From: Candidatus Saccharimonadota bacterium
GTDB lineage: Bacteria > Patescibacteriota > Saccharimonadia > Saccharimonadales > UBA4665
Direction of reading: 5' to 3'
Assembly (NCBI GenBank): GCA_028289265.1
Contig: JAQGGU010000077.1
Coordinates: forward strand, 1-9,006
Length of the DNA: 9,006 bases
Part shown: in pieces, positions 4,851-9,006 of the stretch
Position numbering within the stretch: position 1 is the first letter of the stretch
How the letters are laid out: each line of letters starts with the position of its first letter
Program-made: the position numbers and the translations under genes
The notes under the pieces: model-generated
What the model saw: only the letters and a program-made list of their open reading frames with translations
What the model was told of the DNA's origin: nothing
The model's database searches: none

Positions 4851-6299
4851 TTATATGCCGAACTGTTGCAGCTGTTCGCGTGAAAGCGGCTGGACACGCA
4901 GTTTGTGCAGTTTGGTTTCCAGGAATGACTGCAGGATTTTGTAGGTATCAAGGTCGAATGTCCCCCGCCGGGTTTTTATCTCTGGTTCGCAGTATTCGTC
5001 TTGGCTGACTTCGGCGATAACACACCATTGGTCGACGATAAGACCGGTCGTGGGTTGTAATCCTTCGATGTTTTTTTCCTGTAGCAAGACAGGACTGCTG
5101 TATGGCCATTCCTGGATACGCTGTCTTTCAAAGGCGAGCAGTACGCGCTTGTTATACTCTTCTGCGGTTTCGTGGCCGGCGCAGGCACCGCGGCATTTAT
5201 GGAGCTGGTACAGGAAGCAGGCGCTTTTGCTTTTTTCAAGCCCGAGTAGCTTTGGGCATAATTCGTAGAGTTTTTGTAATTCATTTAGTGAATCGCGGGC
5301 CCGTGAACGGCGTGCATATACGGCCAAGGTGCTAGAAAGGTCTTCGGGCTGCAGCTGATGGGCTTCCTCTAGTGACACAACCAAATAACTATCTTCAGTA
5401 TAGGATTTCTTGGCAAGCAACAACTTCTGCATACGCCGCAGTTTGCGGTTGTACAGTGGCTGCATCTCTTTTACCATTTGCGATTCTAGTAGTAGGGCTT
5501 CTAGCTCACCGCCAGTAGTGATGGTAGAAATATTTTTGACGGTTTGGGCGATCTTAAATTCTTTGCTATCGTCGTGGTCATGGCCAAAATGCGACAAGAC
5601 ACGCTTCTTGATGTTGATACTTTTGCCAATGTAGAGAGGATTGTTTTGTTCGTCTTCAAAGATGTAGACGCCAGGCGATTCTGGTAAGTCTTTGATGAGG
5701 TCGTGGGCTATGCCTTTCGGGAGGGCGGGCTGGCGTAGCTGTTTTGCCACGGCTGCATTGATTGTTTCTATAGGGAACTTTTCGTGCACCAGCTGGAGGA
5801 ATTGCCAAAGTACCAGCGCGTCGTCGTAAGCGCGGTGCCGCTTTTCAAAGCTGAATCCGTGGCGGGCAATCAGGCTTTCCAACTTGTGGCTTTTCTGGTC
5901 CGGATAAAGTGCGCGTGACAATTTCACGGTGCAAAGCTGCTTCGGCAAGAACGTCTTACCAGTGCGCTTAAATTCTTGTTTCAAAAATGAATAATCAAAT
6001 CGTACATTGTGGGCCACGAAGATGGCGCCACTCAAAATGTCGTGCAACTCGTTTGCGATCTGGTGAAAGGTCTGCGCGCCGCGCAGGTCTTCGCTGCGGA
6101 TACCGGTGAGGTTAGTGATGAAGTAGGGAAGCTCTGAGCCCGGATCAATGAGCTGGTTGAATACGCGGGTAATTTTTCCATTTTCCACACGGATAGCAGC
6201 TACTTCAATGACCCGCCCACGGATATGGTTAAGCCCGTTCGTCTCTATATCGACGAACACCAAAGGTTGCTCAGTTAGTGGTACTCCCAGCCCTGCCAT
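4851..6299 (-). CDS. DEDDh 3'-5' exonuclease fused to Cho/UvrC-like GIY-YIG endonuclease
   Basis: This two-domain nuclease has 482 residues (484 from the ATG at 6305, used for numbering here). Residues about 14-172 form a DnaQ/epsilon-like exonuclease with all DEDDh residues: D19 and E21 (FVDIETNGL), D104 (AHNVRFD), H157 and D161 (HRAYDD). Residues about 206-290 form a UvrC/Cho-type GIY-YIG nuclease with GVY (212-214), YIG (225-227), arginine 235 and the EALLLE helix with a final PLYN. A later segment, ACFLYQLHKCRGACAG, matches the cysteine cluster of UvrC. The UvrB-binding and RNase H-like C-terminal parts of UvrC are absent, so it is Cho-like. This fusion is known in actinobacteria and others, with a presumed role in DNA repair: incision next to a lesion, then trimming. 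A -10 box ends 7 bases before the ATG at 6299 and favours it. Confidence 0.92.
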   Translation of the reverse strand: MAGLGVPLTEQPLVFVDIETNGLNHIRGRVIEVAAIRVENGKITRVFNQLIDPGSELPYFITNLTGIRSEDLRGAQTFHQIANELHDILSGAIFVAHNVRFDYSFLKQEFKRTGKTFLPKQLCTVKLSRALYPDQKSHKLESLIARHGFSFEKRHRAYDDALVLWQFLQLVHEKFPIETINAAVAKQLRQPALPKGIAHDLIKDLPESPGVYIFEDEQNNPLYIGKSINIKKRVLSHFGHDHDDSKEFKIAQTVKNISTITTGGELEALLLESQMVKEMQPLYNRKLRRMQKLLLAKKSYTEDSYLVVSLEEAHQLQPEDLSSTLAVYARRSRARDSLNELQKLYELCPKLLGLEKSKSACFLYQLHKCRGACAGHETAEEYNKRVLLAFERQRIQEWPYSSPVLLQEKNIEGLQPTTGLIVDQWCVIAEVSQDEYCEPEIKTRRGTFDLDTYKILQSFLETKLHKLRVQPLSREQLQQFGI

Positions 6300-6306
6300 T
6301 ACCATT

Positions 6307-6312
6307 AGTATA
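6307..6312 (-). promoter_or_regulatory. -10 box of the exonuclease/GIY-YIG gene
   Basis: On the minus strand, 6312 to 6307 reads TATACT. It ends one base before the first in-frame ATG (6305) and 7 bases before the second (6299). RNA polymerase normally starts about 7 bases after the -10 box, so only the second ATG would be in the mRNA. No -35 box and no ribosome binding site are seen. Confidence 0.5.
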
Positions 6313-6449
6313 ATACATTTGACCCGCCCGCTGCTATATTGAAAATGAAACGTTGCGCACTGACAAATATCACACCATTATTTTCTTGCTCTACCAGCGG
6401 GAAACGGCTATGATAAGCGGACAAAACAAAACTAGGTTTATAAACTACA

Positions 6450-6477
6450 TTGACAAAAACACAAACTTGTGTATAAT
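6450..6477 (+). promoter_or_regulatory. Consensus sigma70-type promoter of the 29-codon gene
   Basis: TTGACA (6450-6455) and TATAAT (6472-6477) both match consensus exactly, with a 16-base spacer. The expected start is near 6484, giving a leader of about 66 nt. This is the strongest promoter in the window. A weaker upstream candidate, TTGCTC (6386-6391) and TATGAT (6409-6414) with a 17-base spacer, points the same way. Confidence 0.8.
6459..6472. promoter_or_regulatory. Dyad in the promoter spacer, candidate operator
   Basis: ACACAA and TTGTGT flank two central bases and occupy the spacer between the -35 and -10 boxes, reaching the first base of the -10 box. A protein bound there would block or reshape the promoter, as known operators in this position do. 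The regulator is unknown. Confidence 0.45.
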
Positions 6478-6485
6478 AATAAGTG

Positions 6486-6497
6486 TTGTTGCAACAA
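6486..6497. promoter_or_regulatory. 12-base perfect palindrome at the predicted transcription start
   Basis: TTGTTGCAACAA is perfectly self-complementary and begins at about +3 of the predicted transcript. It could be a second operator site or, in RNA, a weak 5' stem. Its sequence differs from the spacer dyad apart from a shared TTGT/ACAA theme. Confidence 0.4.
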
Positions 6498-6549
6498 ACA
6501 AAAACCATCAAAAATTAAAACAGTCAGTCAAAAAGAGGAGTAACTATAC

Positions 6550-6639
6550 ATGAAAACGAAGAGCGGTCTCGCATTCGAACTTATCGCTACAAATGATCGG
6601 AATATATCCAAATTCGACTCATTCCTGAGCCGGTTGTAA
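6550..6639 (+). CDS. 29-residue small protein of unknown function
   Basis: The ORF encodes a 29-residue peptide that begins MKTKSGLAFELIATNDRN and ends ISKFDSFLSRL. It is well framed: perfect promoter boxes upstream, a strong GAGGAG ribosome binding site (6535-6540) 9 bases before the ATG, a TAA stop, and an intrinsic terminator 22 bases after the stop. This is a complete monocistronic unit, so the peptide is probably made in quantity. It carries four acidic or amide-polar residues around positions 14-18, is slightly basic overall, has no membrane-length hydrophobic run and no cysteine, and may form an amphipathic helix at each end. It does not look like a hydrophobic type I toxin or a leader peptide with repeated codons. 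I do not recognise a family. A dual role of the roughly 210-nt RNA as a regulator is possible. Confidence 0.65.
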   Translation: MKTKSGLAFELIATNDRNISKFDSFLSRL

Positions 6640-6661
6640 CCAACTGTCTCCTACAATATAC

Positions 6662-6692
6662 ATACCCCCACTATCTCAGTGGGGGTATTTTT
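6662..6692 (+). terminator. Strong intrinsic terminator after the 29-codon gene
   Basis: ATACCCCCACT (6662-6672) and AGTGGGGGTAT (6678-6688) form a perfect 11-base stem with a 5-base loop, followed by TTTT (a run of five Ts when the last stem base is counted). It separates the small gene from the TPR gene downstream. Confidence 0.92.
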
Positions 6693-6743
6693 AACTTATA
6701 AAATATAAACCTTAAGGGTGATGTAAAACTTAGCCATAAGTAG

Positions 6744-6749
6744 TATACT
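6744..6749 (+). promoter_or_regulatory. Candidate -10 box of the TPR/NHL operon
   Basis: TATACT lies after the terminator and 31 bases before the ATG at 6781. The predicted leader of about 25 nt includes the ribosome binding site AAGGTGAGG (6765-6773). The -35 region is poor. Confidence 0.45.
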
Positions 6750-6780
6750 GAAGCGAGTAAATAAAAGGTGAGGCACCCAA

Positions 6781-7437
6781 ATGAGAGGGAAACTTTTAGA
6801 GGCACTGTTACGGCTGAAGAAGCTGGGCAGTTTATTATTGAAATATAAAGTGATCGTAATCGTGCTGCTGGTGGCGGTGGTCGGCCTGCTAGTATGGCAG
6901 CAGCAAAAAGCATCAGCCGAAAATAACTGGAAGAAGGCTACCGATGCTTATCGCCGGGCGAATTATGACGAAGCGGCCAAGATCATCGGGGACGCGAAAC
7001 CTCCGAAGGACACGGATCGCCTAGCTATCTACTCACAGACTATGTTGGCCACCAGGCAACTTGATCGGGCGGCTGAAGGCTATGAGAAATTGTATGACGC
7101 GAAAAAGGATCCATTTGCCAAGCTGGTACTGGGGAATGTCTACAACCAACAAAAGAAATATGACGAAGCGGCCAAGATCTACCAGGAGTTGATCGCTTCA
7201 AACCCGACATATGCCCAAGCTTATGTTAACCTCTCTACTCTGTACAAGCTTCAGAACAAAATAGGTGAGTCTATTGAAATCGCTCAAAAGGGAGTCAAAA
7301 ATAACCCAAACAACACCATACTCAATGAATTGCTTGTATCTATGACGATGCATGAAAAAGATTCTAAGGCATACAAGGATGCTGTAGCTCAACTTAAAAA
7401 GCTCAACCCGAACGACCCGCTATTACTAACACAATAA
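6781..7437 (+). CDS. Membrane-anchored tetratricopeptide-repeat protein
   Basis: The 218-residue protein has a basic N-terminus, one membrane helix (about 23-39, VIVIVLLVAVVGLLVW) and then a helical repeat domain. The TPR pattern is seen at about 49-70 (AYRRANYDEAAKII), 84-106, 113-143 (LGNVYNQQKKYDEAAKIYQ, then NPTYAQAYVNLSTLY) and 146-178 (ESIEIAQKGVKNNPNN), with a partial C-terminal repeat ending LKKLNPNDPLLL. The positive residues before the helix suggest an inside N-terminus and an outside TPR domain. TPRs are protein-binding scaffolds, so it is likely an assembly or partner-binding factor at the cell envelope. AAGGTGAGG (6765-6773) supports the start. The NHL gene begins 17 bases after its stop, which suggests an operon and possibly a physical partnership. 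Confidence 0.85.
   Translation: MRGKLLEALLRLKKLGSLLLKYKVIVIVLLVAVVGLLVWQQQKASAENNWKKATDAYRRANYDEAAKIIGDAKPPKDTDRLAIYSQTMLATRQLDRAAEGYEKLYDAKKDPFAKLVLGNVYNQQKKYDEAAKIYQELIASNPTYAQAYVNLSTLYKLQNKIGESIEIAQKGVKNNPNNTILNELLVSMTMHEKDSKAYKDAVAQLKKLNPNDPLLLTQ
6964..6984 (+). repeat. 21-base direct repeat, copy 1 (in TPR gene)
   Basis: This stretch, encoding YDEAAKI, is identical in all 21 bases to 7159-7179, 195 bases (65 codons) downstream. Identity at the synonymous positions exceeds what TPR protein conservation requires. Confidence 0.8.
7159..7179 (+). repeat. 21-base direct repeat, copy 2 (in TPR gene)
   Basis: This is the second identical copy of the YDEAAKI-coding stretch. The spacing is a whole number of codons, so recombination between copies would delete or add 65 residues without changing frame. 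Confidence 0.8.
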
Positions 7438-7454
7438 TAGAAATAGAAAGTTAG

Positions 7455-9006
7455 ATGAACCACAAAGACTTTGTTAAAAAGCAAAACCGCTCCAGGTATT
7501 TCACCTGGAGTGCGTTTATGTCTACGTGGAGTACTCTGCTCATAGCTTTTACTATGTTCGTGGGTTTGGGACCGGCTAAAACCGCCGAGGCTTACTATGC
7601 GAATGGCCAAGCTGCTGCCCAGGCGGTAGGACAGACCAATACTGATGGCTCGTCAAGCTATACCTCTTCTACGCCTAACAACCCCGTTAACGTCGGTTTG
7701 AACAACCCCGAAGGCACTGCCGTTGACGGTAGCAGGCACTTACTCTATGTTGCCGACACCAATAACCACCGTGTGCTTGTCTACGCGCTGAATACTGATA
7801 ACAGCCTGCCCGATTATAAAGCCGATTATGTTGTCGGCCAGGCAGGCTTTTCGGCGACAAATCCCAACCGTGGAGGCAGTAGCCCGGCGATCAACAGCTT
7901 GCGTAGCCCGAGCCGCGTCGCTGTTGAACTAGCGTCCGGCAATGTGTATGTCTCCGATACGGGCAACAACCGTGTCCTTATCTTTGCGGCGGTAACTATC
8001 ATTGATCCAAACGCACTTCACGTCATTGGAGCGTCGAACTTTACAACGACAAACGCTAACGGCACAGTATCAAATACTCAAATGTTGTCTCCTGCAGGAG
8101 TGGCTTTTAGTGGTTCAGGCGGGACACTCAAAATCTACATTGCCGACCGCGATTTCAACCGTGTCCTTATTTTCAACCAGATAACGACAGACGGGCAGGG
8201 AGCAGTGAATGTGCTCGGGCAAGGTACATTTATCGAATCATCGGCAGCCTTAAGCCAAAATGGAATGGCTTCTCCGGCAGGGCTTCACTACAGCGGGGCT
8301 GGCTACCTCTATGTTGCCGACAGTAGCAACAACCGTGTCCTGGTATGGACAAGCCCTATTACGGGTAATGGTCAAAACGCCAATCTAGTTTTAGGGCAGA
8401 CGTGGTTTTATTCTAACGGTTCTGGTGCTTCGAGCAGCACGTTCAACCGTCCCGCCGATATCGTGGTGACCACTAACGGTAATACGTATGTTTCTGACAG
8501 TAACAACAACCGCGTACTGGTATGGAATACGGCTATAACTACGAGCGGCCAAGCGGCAAACCTCGTTCTGGGCCAATCGTCATTCAGCGGCACTTCCCAG
8601 GGGGCAACGCCAACGAGGGAAAACTATCCTCTAGGTCTGGCGGCTGCAGGCAGCTACCTCTACATCAGTGACAGCCAAAATAACCGCGTTATCGGGTATG
8701 CTTCTACGGTTTCCTCAAGCGGCCAGTCGGCCAGCTTTGTGCTCGGGCAGTTGAGTAGCGACGGATCGGTGGATTTTTATGGCAACACCTTCAATAACCC
8801 GCAGAACACAGGGCTTAACAACCCTACCTCGGTAGCAATAGATACGGCCAACCACCTCTTGTTTGCTTCTGACACGAATAACAACCGTGTGCTCGTTTAC
8901 ACGCTGAATGCGGCAAACCAATTGCTCGATTTTGGAGCTGACTATGTGCTCGGACAACCCAATTTCTCTCTGACCGCGGCGAACCAAGGCGGAGCAGTGT
9001 CGGCTG
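7455..9006 (+). CDS. Secreted NHL-repeat protein (5' part, runs off right edge)
   Basis: The frame is open for 517 codons from the ATG at 7455 to the window edge. The N-terminus is a signal peptide: a basic region (1-14), a hydrophobic core at about 21-38 and a probable cleavage site after AEA (46). The mature part is a chain of NHL-type units, each with an LYVADTNNHRVLVY-like core followed by a VLGQxxF-like motif. Seven cores begin at about residues 97, 164, 227, 285, 344, 402 and 469. NHL repeats build beta-propellers that bind proteins, sugars or RNA; an exported one most likely acts at the cell surface. The period of 58-67 residues is longer than a usual NHL repeat. The start has only a weak GAAAG upstream, so translation may depend on the TPR gene. 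The C-terminus, which might hold an anchor, is not in the window. Confidence 0.88.
   Translation, partial: MNHKDFVKKQNRSRYFTWSAFMSTWSTLLIAFTMFVGLGPAKTAEAYYANGQAAAQAVGQTNTDGSSSYTSSTPNNPVNVGLNNPEGTAVDGSRHLLYVADTNNHRVLVYALNTDNSLPDYKADYVVGQAGFSATNPNRGGSSPAINSLRSPSRVAVELASGNVYVSDTGNNRVLIFAAVTIIDPNALHVIGASNFTTTNANGTVSNTQMLSPAGVAFSGSGGTLKIYIADRDFNRVLIFNQITTDGQGAVNVLGQGTFIESSAALSQNGMASPAGLHYSGAGYLYVADSSNNRVLVWTSPITGNGQNANLVLGQTWFYSNGSGASSSTFNRPADIVVTTNGNTYVSDSNNNRVLVWNTAITTSGQAANLVLGQSSFSGTSQGATPTRENYPLGLAAAGSYLYISDSQNNRVIGYASTVSSSGQSASFVLGQLSSDGSVDFYGNTFNNPQNTGLNNPTSVAIDTANHLLFASDTNNNRVLVYTLNAANQLLDFGADYVLGQPNFSLTAANQGGAVSA
7490..7510 (+). other. Stable hairpin inside the start of the NHL coding region
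   Basis: CTCCAGGT (7490-7497) and ACCTGGAG (7503-7510) form a perfect 8-base stem with a 5-base loop, extendable by a G-U and a C-G pair. It starts 35 bases after the ATG. The following bases (TGCGTTTATG) lack a real T run, so it is a poor terminator but could slow ribosomes or RNases. Confidence 0.55.

Noticed and set aside
6353..6553. Plus-strand 66-codon open frame across the small-gene promoter
   Set aside because: It runs through the consensus promoter, the leader and the ribosome binding site of the 29-codon gene, has low-complexity Asn/Lys-rich content, and lacks its own ribosome binding site.
6574..6600. tRNA-like TTCGAA piece within the small gene
   Set aside because: There is no acceptor stem, anticodon arm or D arm around it, so it is not a tRNA.
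8715..8987. Minus-strand 90-codon open frame inside the NHL gene
   Set aside because: Repetitive NHL coding DNA leaves the opposite strand open; the plus-strand repeat pattern explains the sequence fully.

Overview
The window looks like a bacterial chromosome segment of middling GC that uses the standard stop codons. TAA and TAG dominate, and the single TGA forms an ATGA overlap. The gene mix suggests an environmental Patescibacteria (CPR) member, possibly Saccharibacteria: an exonuclease/GIY-YIG fusion, a CarS-type cytidylyltransferase in place of CdsA, several tiny genes, and a membrane-anchored TPR protein followed by an exported NHL-repeat protein. This placement is an inference from gene content, with no marker gene present.

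Layout. 1-511 (minus): N-terminal part of a PAS-domain signalling protein that runs off the left edge. 768-1625 (plus): a two-gene operon, an ArsR-type repressor and an AHSA1/SRPBCC protein. 1660-2133 (plus): a DUF1003 membrane protein. 2302-2937 (minus): a four-helix membrane protein. 3135-3448 (plus): an 18-residue basic peptide coupled by ATGA to an unknown 86-residue protein. 3476-4114 (plus): a CDP-alcohol phosphatidyltransferase, converging with a 4-base overlap on a CarS-like CDP-archaeol synthase family protein (minus, 4111-4668). 4851-6299 (minus): a DEDDh exonuclease fused to a Cho/UvrC-like GIY-YIG nuclease. 6450-6692: a compact transcription unit (consensus promoter, two dyads, strong RBS, 29-codon ORF, strong terminator). 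6781-7437: a TPR protein. 7455 to the right edge: a secreted NHL-repeat protein.

Functional themes. The CDP-alcohol phosphatidyltransferase and the CarS-like enzyme could carry out successive steps of phospholipid headgroup formation: activation with CTP, then transfer. The TPR and NHL genes look like an envelope or surface operon.

Two points deserve attention. First, five genes without a Shine-Dalgarno sequence (768, 1660, 3476, 4668 minus, 6299 minus) each have a -10-like hexamer ending 6-9 bases before the ATG. This is the geometry of leaderless mRNAs, and it also decides three uncertain start codons. Second, the roughly 210-nt unit at 6450-6692 looks like a strong, regulated small-protein gene of unknown function.
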